A stretch of 64,000 bases of DNA from Narthecium ossifragum (GCA_963920575.1 OY986966.1:21647656-21711655), one strand, 5' to 3'. Shown: positions 1-12,017, counted from the first letter of the stretch. Notes: generated by a model from the letters alone, not told the origin. Translations and numbers: made by a program.

Positions 1-1240
1 TTGTGTGAGCACTATTGTCTTAGTGTACATGAAAGCTGAACAGTTCAAGACATCGTGTTCACTGTTTAGCAAGTACATTCGATAGTGTTTCACTAAGGAA
101 GGTTCAAAGCTAACAACTACCTCTCCTGAAGCAGCAATGTTCTGTGGTACTCTCAAATGCATTAGGGATCATTTAGCATTTTGATCAGCCATTTGATTCA
201 TGTGGAGGATTGTTGGATTTGAGGCCCAATGAGTTGGGCTAAACATGGGTTGAATCAAATGGGCCTTGGGGAGCCCATTAATAAAATAGCCAAAAATGTG
301 GAGAGCCAATGTGTGTAGAATAGTTTAGTCCCATATTGGAAGTGGAAGAAAACTTTTGCTTGTTTATATAGAGTTTTGAGCCTTTAGGCTTTGAACACAT
401 GTGAGGATTAAAGGTGAAACACCCACACGAGCGCACCGCCACCGCCGGTCGGTCGTGCTCGTGCGCTGTGCGCGGTGGGTGTCCTTTTTGCTACACACAA
501 GAGCTAGTCGAGTCAGCTCGGATTCACTGAACCTTTTCAAATTCCGAAACGGTTTAGATGAGTTAATTGGATCTGACTCTTGGGCTACCCATAGTTAATG
601 GGTTGAGTCAGTTACCACTTGGAATTGATCTGGTCCAACCCTTGGGCTTCTGTGCAGAATTGATTGAGTCAGTTACGACTCTTGGGCTTCTGTGCAATTG
701 ATTGAGTCAGTTTCAATTCCTGGAGAATTGATTCAAATCTGACTCTTGGCTGGTCAGTTTCCAGATGACGTGGCAGTCTCCTATTGGCTGGGTTTTTGCT
801 GACAAGGCAGGCTTTTCATCTCCCCTATATGGCTGATCAGCTTCCTCCCTTAGCCTATAAATAGGACCCTTCCCAGCCCTTTAGTGGTTAAGTTTTTTAT
901 GCATCCATTTGCACACCACTTCACTAGAGGGTCCTGAAGAGAGTACCGTACCAGCGAAGGTTCGACGGGCGATCGGAGGCCGGCTTCCTTTCATTCGCGC
1001 AGAAGATCGTTGTACCCTAAGAATACGATTACTTAAGGGCACAGTGTGGTACACTGGCCTCGATCAACCTTCGGATCTACATCGGCGTTTCTTCCTCCTA
1101 ATCGGCGTTCCTCTCTTTCCTTGGAGTTCTTTCATTATATCTTGTAAGTGTTTAAGAATACGATTTTGTTTCTTGTCATTGTAAAGGATTCTTGCTACCT
1201 TAGTAAAAGCAAGACCCTAATCTCCTTATTATTTCCAACA
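1..1240 (+). mobile_element. 3' end of a Ty1-copia retrotransposon with 3' LTR
   Basis: The LTR runs from TGTTGGA (211) to TCCAACA (1240), about 1030 bp, with 7-bp inverted ends. A purine-rich stretch, ATGTGGAGGA, lies directly before it and looks like a copia polypurine tract, so this is read as a 3' LTR rather than a solo LTR. The 5-bp flanks (AGGAT and CCAAT) do not match, which fits a truncated element. Inside are a TATA-like CCTATAAATA at 854-863, an inverted CCAAT motif near 781 and diverged direct repeats of CTTGGGCTTCTGTGCA around 640-700. Bases 1-200 would be the tail of the internal region; no coding sequence is recognisable there. Confidence 0.7.
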
Positions 1241-1250
1241 CCAATAACAC

Positions 1251-1370
1251 ATCTTGAACAAATTACTTTGATGCATGCCCTTGTCGGAGTTTTGTAGGGA
1301 GTAGGCCCTAGCCATTTGGCTCAACTAATTAAAAAAAAAAAGAAAAAAAAAGATCTTGAGCAAATTACTT
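1251..1370 (+). mobile_element. 5'-truncated LINE tail with TSD
   Basis: An 84-bp insert (1269-1352) ends in an A-rich tail and is flanked by an 18-bp direct repeat, ATCTTGAACAAATTACTT (1251-1268) and a copy with one mismatch (1353-1370). The segment before the tail, TTGGCTCAACTAATTAAAA, matches the 3' ends of the longer LINEs in this window. This is the signature of target-primed reverse transcription of an extremely truncated LINE or a SINE using LINE machinery. Confidence 0.8.
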
Positions 1371-1379
1371 CTCCAGTTC

Positions 1380-1706
1380 GATATGATGTTCAAACATAAT
1401 CGATGAACTCGCTTCACGACGTAGATAGTTTCAACGTAGTGATCAATAGTCTTTGGAGAGAAGTGTTGTTCACGGAAGCATGGAAATTAGGAATGATTCC
1501 AATTGTGGAAGGCGCCGTGACGCATGGAAGATTAGTACGAGTCCATATTGTGGCGGCCATGGAATTCCACGTAGAGGCCAGTCTGCCAGACCATAACATT
1601 GAAACTTTCCACAAAAAAGCTCTATATAAGCTGCAGGGTGGTCATTAGCATTATGTAGTTCTACTTCTACGCATTAGAAAGTATCCTCACAAGAGTTCCT
1701 CTCCTC
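1380..1706 (+). promoter_or_regulatory. Glucanase promoter and 5' UTR
   Basis: TATATAA lies at 1623-1629, 78-84 bp before the ATG at 1707, so transcription probably starts near 1655. A TGACG core (as-1 type) near 1517 and GGCGGC (reverse of the GCC-box core) at 1552-1557 are present. Both motif types occur in promoters of pathogenesis-related glucanases, but single short matches are weak evidence. Confidence 0.45.
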
Positions 1707-2904
1707 ATGGCTTATTCCAACACCACCCTAAGCCTTGTTTTTCTCATGGTTCTACCTCTTGCGCTACTCATGGCCATACCAACAAGTACTCTCTCTCTCT
1801 CTCTCATCTCAAGAAGAACAAATTAAACTAATTATATTCTTTGCAGATTATATATTCAGAAGATAAAAAATCAATTGCATGCATATAATATTGATGATGA
1901 GTCTTGTTTAATTTCTTCTATATCTTAATTATTAATTATAATTAGGTGGGCAATCTGTTGGTGTTTGCTATGGAATGATTGGTGACAACCTTCCTCAGCC
2001 CAGTGATGTGGTGTCCCTCTACAAATCCAAGAACATTGGAAGGATGAGGCTCTATGCTCCCAACAATGATGTCTTCCAAGCTCTCAAGGGCTCCAACATC
2101 CAGCTCATCCTCGACGTCCCCAAGAGCAACGCCGGTCTCCTCCAGTCCATCGCCACCGATCCCTCCGCCGCCAATTCATGGGTCACAAGCAACGTGCTAT
2201 CACACTACCCAGACGTCTCATATCGCTACATTGCCGTCGGCAATGAAGTCATACCTGGTGATCAGGCACAGTACGTCCTCCCAGCCATGAAGAACATCCG
2301 TAGCGCGTTATCGTCCGCCGGCTTACAAGATCAAATCAAGGTGTCTACCTCAGTGGCTCAAAGCGTTCTTGGTGTATCTTTCCCTCCGTCTAAGGGCGCA
2401 TTCTCGTCGGATGCTTCGCAGTATCTGGGGCCTATTGTGCAATTCCTGGCCAGTACAGGGGCACCACTCCTTGTCAATGTGTACCCCTACTTCAGCTATG
2501 CCGATCCCAACAATAAGATCAGCCTAGACTATGCCTTGTTTACAGCACCAGGAACTGTTGTCACCGATGGAGGTAACAACTATCAGAACCTGTTTGATGC
2601 CATAATGGATGCTCTTTACTCAGCTTTGGAGGGGGCTGGAGGACCCAATGTCGCCATTGTTGTCTCGGAGTCCGGATGGCCTTCTGGTGGTGGTGGATTG
2701 GGGGCGACCACTGGTAATGCACAGACTTATAATTCCAATCTGATTAAGCATGTTGGTCAGGGGACACCAAAGAGGCCTGGCCAGCCTATAGAGGCATATA
2801 TATTTGAGATGTTTAATGAGGACCAGAAGACTCCCCAAGGAGTGGAGAATAATTTTGGATTGTTTTATCCAAATCAGCAACCTGTCTACCCTATCGGCTT
2901 CTAG
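1707..2904 (+). CDS. Glucan endo-1,3-beta-glucosidase, GH17 (PR-2 type)
   Basis: Secreted beta-1,3-glucanase that hydrolyses callose or fungal wall glucan in the apoplast. Two exons, 1707-1785 and 1946-2904, joined by a GT-AG phase-1 intron, give 345 residues. Exon 1 encodes a hydrophobic signal peptide; the mature chain should begin near GQSVGVCYG (residue 28). An intron near the end of the signal peptide is usual for plant GH17 genes. Catalytic residues are visible: Glu127 in YIAVGNEVIPG (acid/base) and Glu268 in VVSESGWPS (nucleophile). The chain ends FGLFYPNQQPVYPIGF with no X8/CBM43 domain and no GPI signal, so it is the short defence or cell-wall form. It appears intact. Its nearest neighbours are transposons, so context adds nothing. 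Confidence 0.93.
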
Positions 2905-3388
2905 TTAATTACTTACTTAATAATTAGAGGCCGATCATGATGAGAATTGAAGGTATATATCATCAATAATGCATGCATTAATTGCATGGTGTCATACATA
3001 TAAATAAAGTCATATGACATATCTATATGTGGGATCGAATAAAAGCAGGCTTACTGCATGCTGTACTTTGAGAATTCCATGTTTCAATAAAGCCTTCACT
3101 ATATATATATTCACTTGGGTTTAAGATATTTTGGGTGTATTTCTTCTTATTTTCCTTTTTTCTTTTCTTCTTAATTTTTTGGTATTTGAGAGGACTCTGG
3201 ATATTTTCTTTTCAATTACGAATTGAAGGCCATGATCAGTTATAATTAATTCACCTGGATTTCCTGTAGACTTCTTTGGCATTGCATGTTTCTATTGCCA
3301 AGTTATGCAATATTAGTGCATCATTTTATACTACTTTTGCACATCAACCGTGTCATTTTCTGTGTTCCGAAGCACTAGATAAGAATTG
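2905..3388. other. Glucanase 3' UTR and intergenic DNA
   Basis: AT-rich. AATAAA at about 3004 and 3087 could serve as polyadenylation signals for the glucanase. Nothing else is recognisable. Confidence 0.4.
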
Positions 3389-4140
3389 CCAAGGCAGCAC
3401 AAGGGAACTGAATTTATTGAAAAACTATGTATCTCTGAATCTTTCTGGTCGACAGAAAAACTATTATTCTCCTATCATCTTTTTTTTTTTTTGATTAGTT
3501 GAACCCCGAGGGTTGTGAAGCCCAATTAAAGGCAGCATAAGCGAACTGAATTTATTGAAAAACTCTGTATCTCTGAATCTCTCCGGGCGACAGGAAAACT
3601 ATTATTCTCCTACCATTTTTTTTTTTGATTAGTTGAACTCCGAGGGCTGTGAAGCCCAATTAAAGGCAGCAGAAGCGAATTGAATTTATTGAAAAACTCT
3701 GTATCTCTGAATCTTTCCGGTCGACAGAAAACTATTATTCTCCTATCATTTTTTTTTTTTTTTTTGATTAGTTGAACCCCGAGGGCATGTGAAGCCCAAT
3801 TAAAGGCAGCAGAAGCGAACTGAATTTATTGAAAAACTCTGTATCTCTGAATCTATCCAGTCGACAGAAAACCTATTATTCTCCTACTATCATTTTTTTT
3901 TGATTAGTTGAACCCCGAGGGCATGTGAAGCCCAATTAAGGGCTAAGTACAATAGTCCATCGGAGGATTGGGATTATCATCCTCAGCCTCCTCTTTGGCA
4001 TAAAAAAACAGAGCTACCATCTTTTTTATTATTATTAGTTGAACCCCGAGGGCTGTGAAGCCCAATTAAGGGCTAAGTACAATAATTCATCAAAGGATTG
4101 GGATTATCATCCTCAGCCTCCTCTTTGGCATAAAAAACAG
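3389..4140 (-). repeat. Tandem array built on a LINE 3' tail
   Basis: Four units of about 135-140 bp (starting near 3392, 3531, 3666 and 3806) each hold GGCAGCA..GAACTGAATTT, a shared 80-bp stretch, a T-run of 9-17 bases and TGATTAGTTGAACCCCGAGG. They are followed by two units of about 115 bp containing GGGATTATCATCCTCAGCC. Read on the minus strand, each T-run is the poly(A) of a LINE ending GGGGTTCAACTAATCAAAA. The array is the 3' terminus of the LINE that continues into the next segments. Confidence 0.75.
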
Positions 4141-4201
4141 AGCGTAGATCAAGAGTTTCACGAGCCAGTCAGTCGGCATATGAGTTGGTTTCACAGGGGA
4201 T
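3480..4201 (-). mobile_element. LINE 1, part 1: 3' tail and end of RNase H-like domain
   Basis: Minus-strand LINE. Near 4140-4200 the translation reads YIPCETNSYAD, a stop, then LAREt, the end of the RNase H-like domain found in plant L1 elements. The frame continues from the segment beyond the solo LTR (FRVA joined to YIPC), apart from a Trp-to-stop change (TGA). It is a dead copy. Confidence 0.75.
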
Positions 4202-4206
4202 GTATG

Positions 4207-5933
4207 TGATACGACTTGAAAAGTGTCGTTCCTTAACAAGTCTACTCAAAATTACAAATTTATAATCAAACTACTAACTAACTATTTTAGGGGTAGATAG
4301 CAGTGAGTCCGAGTCGAATCCACAGGGAATGCGTAGGAAAATAATTAAACTACTAAACCCAATCTAAGTATTCCTACCGATAAGTTGGGAAAGGTTTAGA
4401 ATTGAAATTAAACTAAGTTTATACTAAATGATTAATAAATACGAGAAAAGATACAAGGGAATTCTTAATCAATAACCAGGATTCTACCATGTCTTCCTAA
4501 GATCAGGGCACATTAATCACGCTGAATGGCTTTCCTAATAGTTGATAAGTGAATGGCTAGTTCTCCTTATCACTCAACAAGTTTTGTTTAGGATTCCTTG
4601 TTGGCAAGAACAATTATCTAAATGTCAGTGACCGAATGATTAGTTACGTTCACTGCTAATGAACCCTCTTATTAGGATGAATTCATCGCAAGTAGTAGTA
4701 CTGATATGGATTTAGGTGTGAGATCAAGATGGGTTAGCATCTTGATAGCCAAATCTACAAAAGTAGGATGTATGAAGGATTAGGGATAGAACGTAGTGGG
4801 ACTAGCACTACTATAGTGGGACTAGTACTATACAACCCCTAATCACGAAGAAGATTTCATCCGAGATACCATGGGACTAGCATGGTCCTATTATTTGGAT
4901 GAATCCAATCCAAGTCCTAGCATACACAAGCTCCGGAATCAAGTGCAAACGAGAACAATCCAAACATCCAGCAAGAAATCGACATCAAGGTATGAAGAAA
5001 ATAGAAATCAATCCATATAAGCCAATCAATAATGTATACAAGCCCTAGATCTAAGAAATCCCTAATAGAAACCCTAGTTACATCATAAGAATCCCATGGT
5101 AAAAAGTTTAGCTACTCATCTTTAGGGCTTGATCCATAGATGAAGGTTGATGAAGCTCTTCCGCCATGGATTTCCTCTCAAAGATCTCTAAAGAAAAGTT
5201 AAAAAGAGGAAAGAAACTATTCTCCCTCTCCAAGAGAGAAGAAAGACCCCTAAAAAACCCTAAAAGTTGCCTATTTATAGCCTTAAGTGTCTCCATCATC
5301 GGATTAGATCTGAACCGTTGATTTTCTTCACTGCAAAGGTAGGATTGATCCCTCCAGGGGTGTAGGATCGATCCTACTCATCAAAATCTTCAATTTTTGG
5401 CTACGCCTGAGTCGGATCGATCCCACTAGGGGTGTCGGATCGATCCTACTCAGTAGGATGGATAGTAGGATTGATCCTACTATGATCCTCTGAATAATAT
5501 ACGTTCTGTGAGTCTGCTATATAGTCCGATCGATCCTACTCCTATGGACGGATCGATCGGACTTTCCAGAGTATTTACTGTTCTGCCATCCAGACTGCGC
5601 CATCGGTACTAAAATTGCCGTAACTTCCTCTATGAAACTCGGAATCACGAACCGTAAAATTCTCCAGAAACTAGACTTCAAGAGCTTTCCAATGATATAT
5701 GGCGCATCATTTGGTTCTTCGTCAATAGGTACAGTTTAATCTTTAAAGATGGCCCACCTTTGCTTCTTTGACTTCCCAAGTTCGTTATTTGTTCGTTTTA
5801 GCACCAAACATGATCTAATCTTCATTGAAGGCTCTTATACCTTAAATACATCATAGACTATCAAAATAGCATTGCTCGGAGACTAACAAGACCTAGTTAA
5901 AAGAGTGATTTGTGCACTTTTCACGTCTTATCA
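4207..5933 (-). mobile_element. Solo LTR, Athila-like Ty3-gypsy
   Basis: A 1727-bp solo LTR flanked by a perfect 5-bp TSD, GTATG (4202-4206 and 5934-5938). Read on the minus strand it starts TGATAAGACGTG, like the LTRs of the 10.3-19.4 kb element. It also shares their layout: a GATCGATC-rich part (5340-5560), the TATA-like CTATAAATAGG (near 5271-5281), and a leader with paired CCATGGATTT-like and CATCAACCT blocks. The two LTR ends are similar to each other in inverted orientation over 19 bp. It lies inside LINE 1 and was left by LTR-LTR recombination. Confidence 0.85.
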
Positions 5934-5938
5934 GTATG

Positions 5939-6853
5939 CAACTCGGAATTCAGCAGCCGTGCGACTTGTCAACCATATGTCTTGTACTACAGCTCGACAG
6001 TTCCCCACTAATGGTAATCTTCCATCAATCATCTGGACCGCATGAAGGGAGTCGTTTTCCACAAGCACCTGTTTCTAGCCTTGCTGCATGGCACTGGTGA
6101 CCGCCAGGTGAATGGCATGTAGCTCGCCGAGCAGGATGGAATCGACTCTGTGTGAGCCGCTATTAGTCTAGTGAACTAAATCTTCTTCGTCAATGCACAC
6201 TACTCTAATGCCCGCCATGCCAGAGATTTGATCAAAGGAAGCATCGGCCTGGAATCTAACTCCGATCTCCTCCGCTGGGGGTGTTCATGGCTTGTGGAGC
6301 TTGGATAAGCTGGTAAATTCTCTAAACTGACACCTAATCAAGTGGGCTAAAGCTTGGGTATCTTGTCTATCCACCCTTGTTGCAACCTTGCATCTATTCT
6401 TCCATAACCACCATGCGCCATAGGCAAGCAGGGAGCTCTTGCGCTTGATCTCCTCGGATTTCCGTGATTGACAAAGGCTCTCGATGTAGTTCGCCAAGGT
6501 GAGTGGAGGGGCACTAGCACTGGCGTTTAGGAATACTCTGCTCCAAATGTCCTGAGCGAAGCTACATTGAAAGAGTGTATGCTCTATCGTTTTCTCTGCA
6601 ACGCCACAACGGGGACAAAGCTGATCGGGGATCAGACGTAGGTTCCAAAGCGTGGACCTGGTCGGCAACCTTCCGTGGAGGAGCTTCCAGAGGAACATCT
6701 TGGGTCGCTGCTTTCCAGATGCTTCGCCATAGCTGAAATTGCTCGTCGATTTGTTGCTTGCCATCCATGCACTCGAGCATTTGATACGCTGTGGTGACTT
6801 CTCCATTCTTATTCCATGTCCATGTGGGGTGGTTGCTTGTAGCCAGAGGGGGT
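5939..6853 (-). mobile_element. LINE 1, part 2: RNase H-like and zf-RVT domains
   Basis: On the minus strand, 6285-6932 gives a long open frame with a reverse-transcriptase zinc-binding (zf-RVT) domain: PKMFLWKLLHGRLPTRSTLW, then CPRCGVAEKTIEHTLFQC, a C-x2-C...H...C pattern. Downstream (about 5940-6250) come ILLGELHAIHLAV and VLVENDSLHAVQMI, the Glu and Asp motifs of the RNase H-like domain. Frameshifts or stops separate the blocks. Positions 6859-6932 of that frame belong to the inserted LTR. Confidence 0.8.
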
Positions 6854-6858
6854 ATGCT

Positions 6859-9316
6859 TGTCGCGCTCCGACCCGCGAAAGCCCAACCGGGCCGGGCGAC
6901 GCGAACCGGAACCTACAAAACGCGGAAAACAAAGCTGGCGAGGGTTCCCTCTAACCTATTGGTCTCCCTAACAGTCTATCACAAAACACCCTCAATTAAA
7001 AGATACAATAATTTGCAAAGTCTCGAACCACAGATTTAAAACTCAAAGTGTTAATATACAAATCCTCGAAGAGGGGAAGATTCAAATACAACATCACTCC
7101 CGTAGGAGACTATCTAACATAGGGTAAAAGCAGTAAACGATCACCACCTCTCAAAGTTCACCAGGCGCCGCCGCACCGCCGACCAACTGCCCGGTAGGGG
7201 CCACGGAAGAAGAATTGACGCCTGCATCTGCAAAACGCAGCCCGGGTAGGTGTGAGCACTAAGCTCAGTAGGGATCTACACTACGTCACACAGAAGGAAG
7301 GGGGAACGCAACAGTGTCGCCCTCAAGCCAGACTCGAGTGAGCTACAATGGTCCCATTACCATTCACCGGTGATCTCTATGCATATCCAACCATGGTCAC
7401 CCCAACGGATTGGGCCCATCCTGGATACACCTAGTGTCGCAGGGTTCCAGCTGTGGTCACCCGTTCTTCACTGGGCCCACACTGATGCCCCTGCTGGCAG
7501 GAAAGGACACTGCCCAAAGAAAATAAGACCCGCCACCGGTGGCATCCTCAACACCTGACTTGAGACCGACACGACCTCTAATCATCATCAAGCAACAGGT
7601 GTACCAGTCCTCTAGGCCTATCATCGAATCGACTGAACACCACAATTCAAACCGGGTCCAAACTACCCAACCCCGGTCCTAGGGCTAAGTCCGAGCTTCC
7701 AGCCTCGGGACGGCGACCCAAGGATCACCCACGCCCTAACCAATGCAACCAATGCACAAACAACAATGCATGCTATGACATACACAAACAGGAGATAGGC
7801 ATGCAACAGTATGACAAGTATTATATAAGTCTACTGGATCGCTGCAGCGGTACTACCAACCGCTGCCAGCCGATCCGCAGCGGGTCCCAGCATTACGACG
7901 GTACCGCGACCGTCACCCGCGGACTCCTGCAACGGGAAGCAACCCCGAAAACGATGATGAACAAAACACAATATAATATTATATTCCAAAAACACCCAAA
8001 GCCTCTACTTAGGGGCTAATTGATCCCGTCGATTCGACGCCCAAACGACGTCGGATTCAAGATCCAACTTAGCCACCAGTAGGTGAATATACTATAATCA
8101 TCACATCCAAGATTCATAATCATCCAACGGTTGGATTAACGGGAAAACGCTAATCAAAATCGTTAATCAAACTAACTTACCCATTAATTGCTGCAACGCA
8201 GCCCTCCAGCAAACAATTCATAAGAAATCGTAGAAAAATCGGAAAATTACGAAACAAGATGGAATGGAAAGATAACAAATAAATCTACAACGCTTATGTT
8301 TATAAAAAGCCAAAATCATGTACTCCGCGGCCGGAAAACTCGCCGCAAGCCGGCTATTTCTCAAGAACAGCAGAAAACCAGAAATCCGAGACTAATCTTG
8401 CATAAAACCTACTCAAATCTCAACAGATTAACATGAAACTTAAATCAGTTATTCTAACAGGTATAAGGAATCCAACAAAGTAAGGATCAACAAGATCCAA
8501 CGGCTAGATCTCAAGAAAACCTGAAAAGAACACCAGTAGGTATAACCCTACCTAGCTGCGCTTTCCTCGGCTGATTCCCCGCGATTTGATCACCAACAAG
8601 CTGCCAAACCAAACCAGGAGCCTTCCTCTCATTGTCACAGATCCAACGAGCCAAAGAACACCCAATTTGGTGGTCGGAGGAGGGAGAACGGAGGAGAAGA
8701 AGCTCGCCGGCGGAGAAGGGAAGAAACAGAGCACCGCGGGAAAGAAGAGAAAGAAGGAAGAAGAGAAGAGAAAGAAGAAGAGGAGGGGAAGAAAAAGAGA
8801 GGAAAGGGGGAGGGGAAAGCCGGGAAAGAGGGGGAAAAGTGAGGGGAGGGGAGGGGAAGTCTTCCCTCTCTGACAGGGGAGAGCGACGGCCAACAGCGGC
8901 CGTCCTCGCGAAGCAGAAAACCAACCGACGTATGAATGATCGATCCTTCCTCAAGGGAGGATCGATCCTTCATGACGATCCACAAGGCTTTCTGGCACGA
9001 AGAGGATCGATCCCTTAGCCAGAGAGGATCGATCCTTTGTGTGCTGAAAGCTAAACTTGAGCAAGAACTCAAGCCCAAGTCCGGATCTTTCAATCCCGGG
9101 TTCACCTAGCCATTCTAAACAAACACTAACACATACAAGGTCAGTGTGTGCACACGCGGGTGTGAAACAAACCAACAAGGTGTAATTTACCAAATTGCCC
9201 TTGTGGTCCAAGAAACAATACGATCCACCGGATCGCGCGCTCGACTCGAAGCAAACCAACGAGCCATGGGCCTGACCCAGCCGGTCGACCCAGGAGTAGA
9301 GGGACGGGTCCTCACA
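6859..9316 (-). mobile_element. Solo LTR, G-LTR family (gypsy type), copy A
   Basis: A 2458-bp solo LTR with ends TGTCGCG (6859) and CCTCACA (9316), that is TGTGAGGACC...GCGACA on the minus strand. The TSD is a perfect 5 bp, ATGCT (6854-6858 and 9317-9321). It lies in LINE 1, whose frame resumes across it (QLLSTSI then PPLATSNHP). Several blocks recur in the other copies: GCAATTTACCAAATTGCCCTT, the phrase around CAGCCCGGGTAGG, and a purine/pyrimidine-biased GC-rich block (8640-8890). GATCGATC motifs sit at 8936-9035. The length and ends suggest a Tekay/Del-type chromovirus, but no internal region exists here to prove it. Confidence 0.87.
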
Positions 9317-9321
9317 ATGCT

Positions 9322-10330
9322 GGTGGAGAGTAGCTGCTCTATCATACTTGGATGGAAGAGGGAGCCGAGCTTAATCAAATCCCAGCTCCCATTCTCAGTG
9401 AAGAGGTCATGAACCTTCATACGAAGCAACGTGTCGTCAGTTTTAACCAGGGGTAGGAGATCAAAAGGCCGTCTCCTACCCATCAATCGTGCAAGACATT
9501 TGCGCAGCAAGTCGCGCTAGGTTCCCATCTCAGGTGCATGCGCAGGATGTTTGCTGCGTGGCATATGGAACGGCAGAGACATGAGATTGAGAAGCGGCTT
9601 CTGTGAAGAGGAAGAACTCATGCGAACTTGTACTTGGCCTGGCAAATGATTGTCCAAATGGTCTCCTGCGCGTCGAGGAACTTGGCTGCCCGCTTGATCC
9701 TTAAGGCTGACTGTCACCGCTTCAAATCCTTGAGTCCAAGTCCTCCTTGCATCTTATGTTGGCATACAACGTCCCAGGATACTTTGGAGAGTGGTCCTTT
9801 CTTTCCTTGCCAGAGAAACTCACGGGCAAGAGTAGAGATTTTGTTAAGTATCGTTATGGGGGTCGAGATGGAGGACATGAAAAAAACAGGCACGACTTGC
9901 ATCACAGATTGGACGAGAACTACTCACCCGGCCACTACCTTGACTAGGCACCTCCAAGTGGCCAGCTTCCGCTGTACTGCATCAAGAATAAATGAGAAGT
10001 CATGGACCTGAATCTTGCGTGAGTATTGAGGAATTCCAAGGTATCTCCAGGGTTCAACATTCCTTGAGAACTGGAGGATTTGAGACAGGGTTCTCCTTCG
10101 CCGAGAGGAGGTAGAATAGGAGAACTTGATGCTGGACTTCTCGGGGTTGACTTCAAGCCATGAGAGCTTCTTGTAACTACTTAGGATGTTAATGAGTCTC
10201 TTTGCTTCTTCTCGTCCCGCGATGGTGACGAAGAGGTTGTCGTCTGTGTAGAGGAGGTGACTGATACGCACTGACGATTCTGGGTTAGCTACACCTTCAA
10301 GAGCAATCAAGGGGATCCTGGTGAGCCTTG
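9322..10330 (-). mobile_element. LINE 1, part 3: C-terminal half of reverse transcriptase
   Basis: Minus-strand translation (9924-10364) gives ISHLLYTDDNLFVTIAGREE, where YTDD is the catalytic YADD-type motif, then SWLEVNPEKSSIKFS and WRYLGIPQ, standard plant L1 reverse-transcriptase blocks. Further on (9714-9905 and 9187-9510) come RVGLGVKDL-type and RRPFDLLPLVKTDDTLLRMKV stretches leading to the zf-RVT part. Frameshifts break the frame. At 10330 it stops at the gypsy insertion. Confidence 0.82.
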
Positions 10331-10335
10331 CTATG

Positions 10336-12011
10336 TGATAAGACGTGAAAAGTGCATAAATCACCCTTTCAACTTGGCCTTGTTAGTCTCCGAGCAAGGT
10401 CTTACTAACGATTATTACCCCATGAAAGGTACAAGAGCCCTCTACGAGAATTAGATCAAGTTCTGAGCTAAAACGAAGTCTTTCGGGCCAATTTAGTATG
10501 AAGAAGATCGATCCTTTATTGAAAATGATCGATCCTTTATTGAAAAGGATCGATCCTTTAAAGACATTAAGAAGAAATCTAGTCAGAACAACAAGGATCG
10601 ATCCTCCATCATGAGAAGATCGATCCCTTATGCGCATTTTTCAGTGACAGAGCGCAAGTATTGAAAGGATCGATCCTTCCCAAGTACATGATCGATCTTT
10701 CATGGGAAAAAGAGATGACAGAGCGCGACATTCTAGAGGATCGATCCTAGCCTACTGAAAGATCGATCTTCATTGGGGCGCAGCCAGAACTCAAGAGAAA
10801 AGATCGATCCTCACCTATAGGAAGATCGATCTTCCACGGGACCAGCGACCACACGGAAGAGGAAGATCGATCATTTACCCTATAAGGATCGATCCTTTTG
10901 TGCCAGCCGAGCAAAATCAATGGTCCAGATCTAATCCGAGTGAGGGATGCTTGTTTACTATAAATAGACCCATTTTGGGGGATTTTAGGGATCTTCTCTT
11001 GGACCTTTCTCCAGCTTTTCTTCTTTTAGTTCCTTTTTACCCAATTGAGAGGAGGGCTCTTTGGAGGAAATCCATGGGAGGAGAGCTTCATCAACCTCCA
11101 TCCATGGATCCATCTAAGATGAGTAGCTAGCTTCCTTTCTCTTGGGATTTCCATGTAGTTGTAGGATTCTTTTGTAGTTTTCTTAGGGATTTTTGATGTG
11201 TAATCTTTGGGGATGATCTATTGTATGGATTTGAGCATGATTTCTCTATCTTTGTATATTGATCTTATTTATTGAATGGATGAATGCCCTTATTTGGTAT
11301 GAGCTAGAACTTGTGCATGATGGGTGTTTGTTATTATGCCACAATGAGTTGGATGTGCTAGAACCACATCCAATTACATTGGGAGGATATACAACCCTAG
11401 ATTGGAGTTTAGGGATGCTAGAACCATCCCTATCCCTCTAACTAGAGAGTCCATTCTATCCCTTCATTGCATTGGATTCAAGGTGCTAGAACCATCTCGA
11501 TCCAATGCCCGATTCCATACAATACCTTTTTCTTGCGACGAATCGATCTTAATCGAAGGTTCGTTAGCGACGATAGAAGTTAATCACTCATTCGTCGACT
11601 TTGTGAATGTGATTCTTTCCGACGGATAATTCTAAGCCAACTTCCGTTGAGCGATAAGTGAGGCTAACCACCCGCTTGTCGACTTCTAGATTTCGATCAT
11701 CCCAATTGGATCATACACATTAATTCCTTAGGAGGCTACACTAGAACCTACAATGAAATGGAAATCCCAAGGCTTTTCTATATTAGTTTTATTTCTCTTT
11801 ACTTAGTTAATTACTTTAATCATCATTAATCCAAAATCCAAATTATTTTAGCTAGTTGTTGGGAGTTATCTATCGAGTGCGTTAATCAATTCTCATTTCC
11901 CTGTAGATCGACCCGGACTCCCACTAACTACGTAGTAGTTAGCTAGGATTCAGTAAATATTGTAATCTCGACGCCCTAGTCACTTTTACGCCGAGTGGTT
12001 TGGGCGCGTCA
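10336..12011 (+). repeat. 5' LTR of the Athila-like element
   Basis: 1676 bp from TGATAAGACGTG to GGGCGCGTCA. An array of about 13 GATCGATC-type palindromes fills 10503-10895, directly upstream of the TATA-like CTATAAATAG at about 10960. A short open stretch with a CCATGGATCC block follows at 11070-11130. Confidence 0.9.
10503..10895. repeat. GATCGATC palindrome array in 5' LTR
   Basis: About 13 copies of (A/G)(A/G)GATCGAT(C/T)(C/T) at intervals of roughly 20-50 bp, often extended to AAGGATCGATCCTTT. They lie in the presumed U3 just upstream of the TATA-like box. Confidence 0.85.
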
Positions 12012-12017
12012 AGATTT

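Noticed and set aside
211..1240. Calling the copia LTR a solo LTR
   Set aside because: No matching 5-bp TSD, and a polypurine-like stretch directly precedes it.
1403..1648. An 81-codon plus-strand frame before the glucanase
   Set aside because: It overlaps the TATA box and leader of the glucanase, has an antisense frame of similar length and shows no domain.
8511..9105. Overlapping frames on both strands rich in Pro/Ser/Phe or Lys/Arg/Glu
   Set aside because: They lie in the purine/pyrimidine-biased part of a solo LTR; equal openness on both strands is a composition effect, and the same block recurs at 32190-32510.
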